Assembly (NCBI GenBank): GCA_004151065.3
Contig: NWUY0300038572.1
Span: 60,286 to 83,257 of the forward strand
Reading direction: 5' to 3'
DNA from: Larix sibirica
Lineage: Eukaryota > Streptophyta > Pinopsida > Pinales > Pinaceae
DNA length: 22,972 nucleotides
Below the pieces are notes generated by a model. That model had not been told where the DNA came from and did no database searches. It saw only the letters and a list, made by a program, of their open reading frames with translations. Positions within the stretch are counted from its first letter, which is position 1. The number at the start of each line of letters is the position of its first letter. Positions 1 to 9,685 of the stretch are shown one piece after another. A program made the position numbers and the translations under genes.

Positions 1-720
1 CTGAAAAAACAATTTTCTCTGGGCGAAATCGTAGAAGTTTTAGACAACTTGTTTTTTTACTTTCCGCTACGTGAACTTGGGACATCCACGGAACAAGAAC
101 AAGACTATACCATTGTTATTGTATTGTGACTTCAGCCTCTGTGACAATGGGAGGGTGGTCGTATTCTGGGCGATTCAGAACATCACCATGGTGCACACCA
201 AGACCATGAACCAGAAGACAACCGTTGGTCCCAAGCTCTCCCACATGGCATGGGCTCAATGGGAATTGGACAATGCAAGGGGGTATTTCGAAGACAAGCT
301 TCGCCCCTCGACCAGGGCTTGCATCACAGGCTTGGAGAGACAATGAGAAATGAACGTCAAATCCCAGACGCTAGTAGGCTGGAACATGAATTCGGGGGCC
401 TTTTGGAGGAGGCAAGCACATCGCACCAGCACACCAAAACCCTGTGAATCTTATAGTGCATGAAATCAATGCTTGGCATAGAAATGGAGGATTGCTTGAA
501 AGGCAAAGTGAAAGAAGAAGTAGGAGGTCTGCATATGGAAGCTCGTTTGGCAGAGGTGGAAGAAGGCATGAAGCAGGTCGCACGCAACCAGGTGATCCTA
601 GACACGCACATCAACTCCAAGCTAGATGCTTTGGCATAGGAGATAACGGGCAAGAGGTTTAGCAAACCATCACAAGTTCAGCAAGCCCATCTGTAGTTGA
701 GGTATTGACACTGCCCTGAG
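1..720. other. GC-richer block, possible retrotransposon remnant
   Basis: This stretch is visibly richer in G and C than the AT-rich DNA that follows it. All three forward frames have open runs of 60 to 90 codons over parts of 71-662, but none matches a family I know and they overlap one another, so most are chance. The block ends abruptly near 720, where the decayed LINE ORF1 on the other strand begins. It could be the edge of an LTR retrotransposon continuing to the left of the window, or another repeat. I see no LTR, primer binding site or tRNA here. Confidence 0.3.
460..636 (+). pseudogene. Short coiled-coil-like ORF, possible gag N-terminal fragment
   Basis: A forward frame opens with ATG at 460 (a second ATG at 484) and runs 59 codons to a TAG at 637-639. 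Its second half is charged and helical, around EARLAEVEEGMKQVARNQVI, with spacing of hydrophobic residues like a short coiled coil. Short coiled coils of this kind occur near the N terminus of gag proteins in plant LTR retrotransposons, which is why I suggest gag. After the TAG the frame stays open for about 20 more codons until another TAG, so the first stop may be a CAG-to-TAG change. No nucleocapsid, protease or polymerase motif follows. The gag reading is an inference from composition only; it may also be a chance ORF in GC-richer DNA. Confidence 0.25.
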
Positions 721-732
721 GCAATGGAGAAT

Positions 733-1764
733 TCAGGTCTTGCTTCCTCCTTTATTGTTATCTCTGATGAAGGCTAGGTTTAATTTCTGGTATAGGGTCT
801 CCCCTATCACATTTTTTGTCATAATCCTCGGCCTATGGGGGATCTTCATACTTCTTGGCAATATTTTCCCTTTAGACTCTTTCCATCCTTTGGTTTTTGG
901 TTTATAACATTTTTTCCATTTAAGATAAGCTCTTACTTGAGGATATGTATCCTTCAAATTTCCTACTTGTTGACAAATCTAGCAATGGAATGCTATATTT
1001 TCATAATCCAGCTCCTATGTCCATTTGAAGCCTTTCCTTTGAAGTATAAGATTATTTTTTAAGCCCTTACTAAGGTCAATCAGATATGGGAATATTTAAA
1101 ATACCAAGTTTAGTCTGGTCAATATATGTTTTTAAATATTGGCGCAAAGTATTCCCTCCGTCTTCAAAAACTAACAAATCCCAAAAATGGACTGGTAGAA
1201 TAAGGAGTTGTACCAAGCCATGCATTTTAGTTATAAACATTGAAATGGTTAAATTTTGGAAACCAATGCGTAACAAAAAGATCTACTCTCACCCAAAACC
1301 AAGGACCCTCCTCGAATACTTTATATTAATCAATAAGTGTAAGAAAAAAATTGAACAATAAAAAAATCTTTGGAAACAAGATATGCCTCACAATCCTTTG
1401 TCCAATTCTAATAGAACCACTAATACAAATTTGAATTAGAAGGTTAGAATCCATTAAAATGACAAATTACCACATCTGATTCATGGTATAACATGTCTCC
1501 TTCATTACCTCTAAACTGGAACCTCCTAGTTTCTCCATAATATAATAATAATCTATTTTAAAGGTCACAACCTAACCAACACCAAATTGGTGTATACACA
1601 TTAGGCAGATGAGTCGACACAACTGCAGAGCGTTTTTTATTAATGGCATTCTTAAAGGATAGACCATTGGGTATGGAGGGTTTATCCTTACCTCCATCTC
1701 TACCAAGAAGATGAAGATCCAAGAATAACATGGAATCATTACCAAGGCCATAATATACTAGCAA
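733..1764 (-). pseudogene. Decayed LINE ORF1 (DUF4283-like domain plus zinc knuckle), family B
   Basis: Read on the minus strand, this is an ORF1 protein of a plant L1-type LINE, an RNA-binding protein of the retrotransposition particle. The N-terminal part (1764-1558) contains PSIPNGLSFKNAI, typical of the segment before DUF4283. After a TAA the same frame continues into the DUF4283-like core, with CHFNGF near 1460, KDFFIVQF near 1360, GPWFWVRVDLF at 1307-1275 and LPVHFWDLLVFEDGGNTL near 1200-1150. Next come IDLSKGL near 1078 and LDYENIAFHC near 1010. A broken zinc knuckle lies at 984-945: the first Cys pair survives with a stop between, but the His and last Cys positions read Asn and Tyr. 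A basic tail runs to 733. In-frame stops at 1408-1410, 1420-1422 and 1444-1446 and several frameshifts show it is dead. No ORF2 follows to the left, so the element is truncated there. It differs from the ORF1 at 8433-9685 and belongs to another family. Confidence 0.8.
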
Positions 1765-2380
1765 TGATGATCTACTTTATTGCCAACATGTAAAGGTGTT
1801 GTTGGGCCACCAAGATCCCCCTTTGTTTTGTAGTTTTATCTTAATGGAGGAAACATATTCAGGTGATTCTACATACAATGTGATGGTCTTTCCCTCATAT
1901 GACCTCAAAAGTATTTGAAAGGTCTCTATCTAATTACAGACATATTTAATGTCACCATAACCCTTAACAAAATTGCCAACCATCCCACAACATGCATTCT
2001 AAACAAATCACATTTCCTTCAGAATTTTTATCAAACACTTATTGTGCATGCTTAATACTTCAATGTGATAGCACTTGGTGTGGAAACTTTACTTCCATTT
2101 CATTGTTGGAAACCAATCAGACACTATTAATGAGCCAAATAAATTCAATGATCTCAACATTCTATGACTATGAGTAATCGCTACTACTAAGAGAAATAGT
2201 CACACATATCTTTATCCATGTGAGCCACTTGGATACATTTCCATGGATCTTCATGTATATCGTTTCCTTCCACAACATGTCACTAAGAAGACACAAACCC
2301 CCGACAACCATATCACCTTTACTTATTGCATCGTCAATCTCAATTACTCTTTGGATATTTCCACTTCAAGTATTGCCATC
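1765..2380. other. AT-rich region, no gene recognised
   Basis: This lies just 5' of the decayed LINE ORF1 and may contain its 5' untranslated region. The only open frames are short (about 60 codons) and have no recognisable motif. I could not place the element's 5' end or a target-site duplication. Confidence 0.5.
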
Positions 2381-2488
2381 ACTAAAAGAAAATATAGTGT
2401 TTATGAGGTAAGCACAAATAAAACCCCTAGGCTCACTAAAAGAAAATATAGTGTTGATGAGGTAAGCACAAATAAAACCCCTAGGCTC
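2381..2488 (+). repeat. 54-bp tandem duplication, two units
   Basis: Unit 1 is 2381-2434 and unit 2 is 2435-2488, directly abutting, with a single mismatch (TTT versus TTG context, giving TATGAG versus GATGAG). The unit length is a multiple of three, so the open frame at 2243-2518 carries the same 18 residues twice, differing by Tyr versus Asp. There is no N at the junction, so this is not the contig-overlap artefact seen elsewhere in the window. The frame itself is not a gene I recognise. Confidence 0.9.
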
Positions 2489-3056
2489 CATGGTGTTCTT
2501 AGACGAGATGTCTTGTAGTCTGATAAAAAAAACAAAGATCATGAAAAAGCCTTATAGAAGAAACCAAAAATTGATGACCTTGGCCTTAGAAAATCCAGAG
2601 GCCATGCCCTAATTGAATGCCAATGTTGATGACGAAGATGCAACAATCGTCATTGACATTCTCTATATGAAAAATCGAATCAATTTTTTTCAATTGTGAA
2701 TATATTGAGATCACTTACAATTAGTAAAGAGAATTCCCACTTATACACGTGAGATGGGCCTTCGTGGTTGCTCAAGGGTAGAGAAATTTGATTCTTTAAA
2801 TAGTGGTCTAAAGAATTAAAGTTTACATTGTGATTGGGGGATCGCTTTATGTTCCTAAGATGGTCCTCCCATAGAGTGGGTCGAGCTCTTCCACAAATGC
2901 TAATGCAAGTTAAATAACAAAAGAGGAAAACATATTTCCTATGTTTGTTTGATACTTCTAAGTGTGACAATCCTTTCCAATTATTGTTGTGATGATGTAC
3001 ATGTTCTTGCACACAAATAAAACTAACACTTTTGTCAAATACTTATGCATCACATT

Positions 3057-3061
<5 letters not shown>
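2489..3061. other. AT-rich region, no gene recognised
   Basis: A 110-codon minus-strand frame at 2680-3012 is the longest here. It has no motif, no family resemblance I can name and no neighbouring element of the same reading direction, so I treat it as chance. Confidence 0.5.

Positions 3062-3087
<26 letters not shown>
3062..3087. repeat. (AT)13 microsatellite
   Basis: Thirteen uninterrupted AT dinucleotides, preceded by A and followed by GCA. A perfect array of this length is usually length-polymorphic. Confidence 0.97.
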
Positions 3088-4039
3088 GCAAATTATAGGT
3101 AAAATCAACCACATCTCAAATGACATTAACACATAACTCAATCAATAACATATATTTGGAGGGGGAGGGGGTGGCGAGGGAGATTGTTCTATTAATTATA
3201 AAGGCAACAATGCAACAATATGAATACATTATTTATAATTGTGATGTGTCCACCAAAGCTTGGATTCTCCTACCCTTAGTCACACACATTGATCCCTTGT
3301 TGATGGCATTCTCAAATGTTTTTGATGTGAAAGAATAATTTGGTGGTTGCTCAAACTACACTCAAGATCCTTGCACAACTAGAGAAACTAATCAATAGCT
3401 TCCCGTCAACAAAGAAAATGTGAACCTTATATTGCTTTCACTTTCTTATTTTGAATTATTTAGAGCTTCAACACTTAATATCACTTTCATCATCCTCTTC
3501 TCTTAGACAAGAATCTTTCATTTATAAGCTAGGAAGGTAATAAGCTCAAAGTTAAGATTTCATGCATGTTGCACAAGTGCCTTCTATGCATCATCTACAC
3601 TCATGGTTTTTCTGATTTTCAATCTATCTTTGTTGATTTTCTGATTTTTAGATCTGGTTGTGTTTCTTATATTGAGAAACTATGGCTAGTTGTAGTTCTC
3701 CTTTAGAGGAACCATGAATGATGCTTGCATTGGTCCTTACATTAGAGTAAATTTGGTCAAAAAATGGGCCTCCTAAGTAAATGTCAAAAGATTCTCTACA
3801 ATAGAAAATTACACATACCACAAAATCCATATGGAATCTGAAAAGCCATATAAAAGCAAAATTATATATCATTTCAATAACTTTATAATGGTATAAAGAA
3901 TGTCCAAATCGAAGTTCATGATAAAAAATTATAATGAAAATACTAAAAGAATATTTTTTCCTTATTTCATATGCATATTGGACTTGGTAATTTCTTATTT
4001 TAATGTTTATAATATAATAATTATATAATATATAATATA
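3088..4039. other. AT-rich region, no gene recognised
   Basis: Open frames of about 70 codons at 3120-3338 (plus) and 3648-3872 (minus) show no recognisable motif. The last part (about 3940-4040) becomes very AT-rich, with runs of TATAATATA, and probably contains the 3' flank of the LINE that begins just beyond. Confidence 0.5.
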
Positions 4040-4248
4040 TTTTCTTCTAGGGAAAAAAAACATACTTCCCCTTAATTAGAGCAGAAATACAATCTTGAAC
4101 TGCCAATAGACACAAACAAAAAGAGGCCTAGAGTTATCTAGCTCAGCATCTACCAACCATCTCAATTACATTCTAAATATCACCTGCAAACTGTTCATAT
4201 AACAAACATGTCTAATTACACATATTTCAATTTTGAAATTGTAATATA
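4040..4248 (-). other. Likely 3' UTR and tail region of LINE A
   Basis: No open frame continues past the TGA at 4249-4251. The segment is moderately AT-rich and then grades into TATATA-rich DNA near 4040. I cannot find a clear A-tail on the minus strand, so the end point is a guess. Confidence 0.4.
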
Positions 4249-4324
4249 TCAAACCAAATTAGCGTGGGAGGTGGTAAATGTTCCTCCCCTAAAATCCTCA
4301 ACACGGATTGAACCCAAGTGCATT

Positions 4325-4700
4325 TCCAATGCCTTTTTTGAGAGTCGACCAACAATTCAATTGTGTTCTCGGTATACATGTTGAAAGATAATTTTTTGGA
4401 AAGTCCCACTAATCACCTTTAACTTGCTGGCCAACTACATAACATCAATATCCTGAATATTGGAATCACCATTCATCCAATTTATAACAAGATTTGAATC
4501 CCCATAAACTTGTAACTCCCTCAAATCCAACTCCACGGCCTTTTTAAACAAATGGAGAAGGGCTTGGATTTATTCCCGTTTATTTGAGCCAAGACCAATA
4601 TCCCCTTTTTTCATAAAAGTAGTGGTATACCAAGAAGTAGATTACAAAACCAAAGCCACCTAACCAGGCATCGCCTTGACACACACCGTCAAAAAATACC
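4325..4700 (-). other. RNase H domain of LINE ORF2 (archaeal-type, degraded)
   Basis: Three pieces in two or more frames make up the domain. FDGVCQGDAWLGGFGFVIYF holds the first catalytic Asp (GAC at 4688-4690). GLGSNKRE, in another frame, stands where the family has the catalytic Glu. The third piece includes GDSNLVINWMNG with the second Asp, followed by an in-frame stop, then HVYREHN and LSKKAL. The FDG.s.G opening and the GDS..VI..W core are the signature of the RNase H found at the C terminus of some plant L1 LINEs; it would digest the RNA of the RNA/DNA hybrid. It cannot be translated in one piece now. Confidence 0.85.
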
Positions 4701-5632
4701 AAGGATATGCCTTATCAATAACCAACTACATAACAACTCACTCTCTTGATGGACAAACAAGATGACAATAATATCGATAAAGCAAATTAACCTGGGCATA
4801 AATTCGTAAAGTTGGAGGCACCCAACCCTCAAACACTACTTGATTATGGGTCAACCATAACACCCAAGACACTAAGTAAGGAAGAGATCTAAAGGTCTTT
4901 AGTTCCTTTTTTAGAAATAAATACCTCAAGCAATCCTCCACCAAATGACCCGACCGGAGATATTTCAAATTATGTTGGGCTTCAACATCCTTCCACAACT
5001 GTTGAGAAAAAATACAACTAACGAAAACATGTATATTTGATTCCTTGGCTTCTATACAAAGCATATAGATTCCTATCCCCTACTTGTTTAGCTTTTGCAT
5101 TCGAGCCCAAGTTAACACACAATTATTAAGAAGCAACCACATGTGCAGGATGCTCTTCGGGGGTGCCACGACGTTCCATAGCTTCCCCCACCACCACTTT
5201 GAATCTCGATATTCTCTCCTTGTCAAATATAAATACCCCAACCGGGTCTAATAAGAACCTCTTGTCGAATTGAAACTCCATACTAAAGTATTAGGTTCAG
5301 AATTGATTAGTATGTGTCCCTGCACTAAGGCTTGACAGTAATGCTCCCAGTGAGCTTTCCAATCTCCCACAAAACCCAACTCATATGCTTTCAACCATAC
5401 TGGGGGCCATAGATTAGAAGAAAAGGGACTTTCAAATCTTCAAGTGTACAACGCCCTTGATCTTGGAAATATTTGGGAGTCTCATTTTCCCTCTGCAACC
5501 CATTATTGAGCCAGAACCAATCCAAACTTCCTTGCCGGCACCCATCCTCCATGCCAAATGGTGACCAATGATAGAAAAGGTCTGAGTTAATGCTTTCCAA
5601 TGATTTGATACCTGCTAAATATATTTTCCTAG

Positions 5633-5725
5633 AGCTATGTATTTTGCCACCATTATTCTTTTCCAAACATATCCAATCAATGATGGATCCTATAGCTATG
5701 TATTTTGCACCATTATTCTTTTCCA
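5633..5725. repeat. Local ~60-bp direct duplication inside LINE ORF2
   Basis: AGCTATGTATTTTGC followed by CACCATTATTCTTTTCC occurs at 5633-5664 and again at 5694-5725; the first copy has one extra C. On the coding strand this makes the peptide KNNGAKYIA appear a second time in shifted form (KNNGGKIHS). The extra block is not expected in this family and there is no N nearby, so it arose in the decaying copy or its parent. Confidence 0.8.
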
Positions 5726-8432
5726 TAAGCTATCTTTGGACAAAAAATTCCGAAGAAAATTTTGTCGCAAGGACCTGATTAAATAAGAGAATATTCTTCA
5801 ATCCCCAACCTCTGTAGTCTTTAAGGGTAACTATAATCTTCCAGCTAGTAAAGTGGCTTCACAAGTATTCACTGTGATCCTTCCATAAGAAATTAAAACA
5901 CAAATACCTTATCTTCTCCAAGATGGCTCTTGGGATATGGGCCATCATATCCCAATAAACTGGCATAGCCTCCCAGATTGATTTTTTCAAGACCAATCTC
6001 CCTCCTTGAGAGATCCACCAATTTCACCAACAATTAATCCTTGACTCAACACAAGCGACTAGCCACAACCAATATGTCTTCACATACTTGTTTGGTTTTA
6101 TATTGAATCCCAAATAACCCATACCATATTCCAAATTATGATGTTCAAAGGGAAAATATTGTCTCTAGAATGGTCATAAAGGCTCAAGCTCTTGTGGACT
6201 ATATAAGGTTGATTTTCTTTCATTAATTTCCATGCTCGTAGCTTTGCAAAACAAGGCTATCAAGTCTTTAACTGCTGACATTTGAAGATTGACTAAATAC
6301 AAAATAGAAGAATATCATCTACGAATAATAAATGAGTCGGGTTTTCCTTCCCTGCAAAAGAGAGACCACGTATCCTTCTTTTGCATCTTCCCTCCTGAAT
6401 AATCCTGCTCAACCCTTCAACAACCAATAAGAATGAATACGAAGACAATGGATAGCCTTTTCTCAACCCTTGAGAAGCCCTATAAAATCCAAATCTGAAG
6501 CCATTTATTAGAACAACAAAGGAAGAAGAAACCACACATCCCATAATCCAACTTACCATTTCAAAATTGAACCTGATATGGAGAAACAGAAGCCTTAGAA
6601 AGAAACACGAGACTTTATCATACACCTTAGAAATATCAATGTTAAGAATTTCCACCAGCTGTTTCTCAATATTCAATGTGTGGACACCTTCCTAAGACGA
6701 GCCAAGTGCTTCATTGATCAATATCCCTTTTAGGAAACTAAATTTCTCCTGTGACATTACCCAAGACAGAATCGACTTGATCTTCACAACTATGACCTTA
6801 GTTATAATTTTGTAGATGCTATTACACGAAGATATTGGTCGAAACTCCTTGAAAGATACCGGATTCGACTTTTGAATAAGTGCCAAGAAGGTTGTATTAA
6901 GACTGCCTACCATTTTCTCCAATGACCTAACCTCCTCCACCACCTTAAGCAGGTCCTCTCCAACAACCTTAAAGAAGGCTACAAAGAATACAACCTGCCA
7001 TCCATCTAGCAAAAGACTTTTATCCTTTTGAAGTAACCCAAGAACTACTAATAATTCCTCCTTTGAGACCAACTTGAAGTGTTCCTGGTTCTCATATTCC
7101 TCCACCATACAAGGACATTTTCCTAATAGTTGCAAAATTTCTTCAATATTGGCATGCCTTAGGTATGTAAACAAGGTCTTGAAATGTCTAACAGCCAATC
7201 CATCAAGATTATGAAAACCTTGGACCAAATGTCCTTACTCATCCTATAATTCCTAAATCGAATTCTGATTCTTATGATGTTTAGCACAATTCTAGAAAAA
7301 AAAATATTTAGGCCTCCATCCGCCAGCCATAAGGCTCAACTCTTGAGACATCATTCAAATTCTTTGTCCCTCAATAAAGCCTCTTTTTGTTGTTCTAAAT
7401 CCACTATTTTTTTTATTTTTCCTCCTCTGAGAACAACTTATCAATATGCCGAGAAAATAGACGATCCAGTTGACCTTCCATTGATGTTATCTTTTCATCC
7501 CTCTTAAGATGACATTCTCTCCCCCAAGCTGCAATTTTTTCTTAACTCTTCTGAGGGAAATTGTGAATTGTTCTCATAAACTCAGATCAATTGCTTCCTT
7601 GATATGTATCCATGTCTCTTTTACAATGTTTTGAAGTTCGGGATCAGAAGAGAAACTAGAATTTAATTTAAAGAGGGCCCCCGGCTTGGCTTCACGGTCT
7701 CCTAATTCCAATAAAATTGGAAAATGGTTAGAAAAAATTTGGGATCCAACCCAGGAATAGATGATCCCTATAGTCTCCATAAGGTGTTCATGCACAAGAA
7801 AATGGTCCAACTGTTTGGATATCCCCTCTACACATGCTCTCTTATTACTCCAAGTCAAGTGGATCTAAGAGGGTTCCACATTCACCCGACCAGCCTCCTC
7901 GAATTTATCCAAAAAAGACGAGCTAAACAATCTTATCTTGCATATTGCCCCCGAATCTCCTTACCTAATAAAATCATATTGAAATCCCCTCCTATAATAA
8001 GGTTCAAAACCTAAAAACACCTCAAATGAAAAATATTTTCCCACAAATCTTGTCGATTCTCATACAGACCATAGATATTCAATATCATAAAATGATAATC
8101 CAAGGATTTAAGAAAATTTCAACACCAATACCTAAACAAACAACAAAAGAGTTTTACACCACACAATTAGTATTGAACCCAGACACCATCCCACCTGAGT
8201 GACCCTTGGAATCAACCACTATAAAATTCCACTGACTAAAAATATTTCGGTGTGTCAAGACTAGCACATCACCCTTACACATCAATTATTGTCGTAAAAT
8301 AACATTCAACTTTTCCAAAACCATCAACTATTTGAGGGAATAAATTTTGACCTGCCCTCCCAAGCCTCTCACATTTAAGGAGATCAGCTTCATTTGAGTC
8401 AAACTTACTAATATCCTGCTTATAAAATTCAT

Positions 8433-9685
8433 CTACCTACCTTGACTAATCTTCTTCATAACCTTTTCTTGAGCATGTTGCAATGTCGATTTTCTCCCAA
8501 CTTTAGAAGTAGTGCCCTCCTTTAACTCATCAAACCCAAAACCCCAGCCTCTTTAGCTATATTAGTCTGAGATCTCAAAAGGTAGGGTCCATACCCTCTT
8601 CCCGAATAGGAGTGGATGACCACAGAGCCCTGCAAGGAACTCACAAGTCATGAGATGAAATATTCCTCCTTAGATAAAACTACCACTTAAGGCTCGGGCC
8701 CCAGACGCTTGAGTTCTTTCCCTTTTTCACTCAACTAAGAGGAACTAGAAACTTCAATTGGCTTAATTATTGTTAACGCATCAATATTTTGCACTAAAAG
8801 AAAAGGAATTTTAGGCAGAGAATCTGACAACTTACCAGGAGAGGGAAGGACCTCATGTCCTTTCTTCCAAATTTGATCCAATTTATCAAATTTAAATAAG
8901 GACAAGACAAACTCCCCGAACATATATTGCATGGGATCCTACCCCTCCAATCCAACCTTTTATTCATACTAAATAGGAATTTGTATTCCCCCCCACCACC
9001 ACCTCCTTCTAAGACACCTTCGGCACCCCCGATGATTATCCACCAGGTTGTTCTTTCAGCAATCCCAATGAATCAAGGTTGTCCCTACTCAAAATATCTA
9101 AGTCATGAACCCCACACTCCTACTACTCTCTTATTTTCCAAACTTGTTTCTTATATTGTTTGGAACAATGAACTAACACATGTCCATAAATATGACATCT
9201 TGCACAGTGAAAGGGAAGGTCGAGATAATCTAAAAATTGATTAAAGGAGCTATCACCAAGCACCAAGAATACTAACTCATGCAAACCCAAACAAATATCA
9301 ACCTCCATCGATATTTAGGCGTGATTTCATGATAGGGAAAGGAAAATACTCTCATCCACAACCACAAACTTTCCCATTGAGTCCCCTATAGCCTTAAAAG
9401 CCTCTGGTGTCCAAAAATCCAAGGGTAAACCAAGCAACTTTATCCAAACTAGCGTGACTACCGAGAATTCCATTCAGTGGTCGAATAACAAATGCCACAT
9501 TGTTTCAAAACAAGTATATGTTTATCAAACATCCAACATCTATGAAGGATCCATTGCACATCCTCCAATGCACGAAAACCAAACCCTATCCACCCACATG
9601 CAAGCAAATTAACCTCCAACACATAGTCCACTATGAGTTTCCAACTATCCATAGTCCATGCTTCCAAATGATTCAAACTTAGCAT
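8433..9685 (-). pseudogene. LINE ORF1 pseudogene (DUF4283-like plus CCHC zinc knuckle), family A
   Basis: This is the RNA-binding ORF1 protein of LINE A. From 9685 the first frame gives a DUF4283-like core (LLACGWIGFGF, then WILHRCWMFDKHILVLKQ). After a TAG and a frameshift near 9458 it continues as LPLDFWTPEAFKAIGDSMG (about 9425-9370). Next, HELVFLVLGDSSFNQFLDYL leads into a perfect CCHC knuckle, CARCHIYGHVLVHC, at 9206-9165 (spacing C-x2-C-x4-H-x4-C). The C-terminal half (8932-8433) is hydrophilic and includes GRKSTLQHAQ near 8490, ending in TAG at 8433-8435. The N terminus before the DUF4283-like core is missing. The ORF2 start codon follows the stop directly. The zinc knuckle is intact although the gene is broken elsewhere. 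The part at 8459-9685 is repeated at 10848-12074 by the contig-overlap artefact. Confidence 0.88.

Larger units (their letters stand above)
4249..8432 (-). pseudogene. LINE ORF2 pseudogene: AP-endonuclease, reverse transcriptase, zf-RVT-like, RNase H
   Basis: Domains in order: AP-like endonuclease from MKLISLNVRGLG (8393) through SGGM near 8190 and GGDFNMIL near 7990 to TWSNKR (7855) and SNHFPI near 7725. A linker with ALWLADGG (near 7330) follows. The reverse transcriptase has FRPISSCNSIYKIITKVI (near 6850-6795), LNIDISKVYDKVS (near 6640), ASQGLRKGYPLSSYSFL (near 6490-6440), FVDD at 6324-6313 and YLGFNIKPN near 6110. Thumb-side motifs such as GGRLVLKKSIWEAMPVYW (near 6005-5950) and RGWGLKN (5815) come next. 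A zf-RVT-like part lies near 5210-4940. The RNase H domain starts at FDGVCQGD (near 4693) and includes GDSNLVINWMNG (near 4500) and HVYREHN (near 4380). The probable stop is TGA at 4249-4251. Length, about 1,390 codons, is normal for plant L1 ORF2. It is broken by stops (for example 6692-6694, 7336-7338, 7351-7353) and several frameshifts. Catalytic positions have also changed (SDH to SNH). The start could be ATG 8430-8432 or the in-frame ATG 8391-8393. Confidence 0.92.

Noticed and set aside
2680-3012. 110-codon minus-strand frame
   Set aside because: No motif, no domain and no neighbour; probably chance.
8927-9244. 105-codon plus-strand frame (with a proline run) and its copy at 11316-11633
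   Set aside because: It is antisense to the LINE ORF1, which carries the recognisable zinc knuckle. The proline run is the reverse reading of a G-rich stretch.
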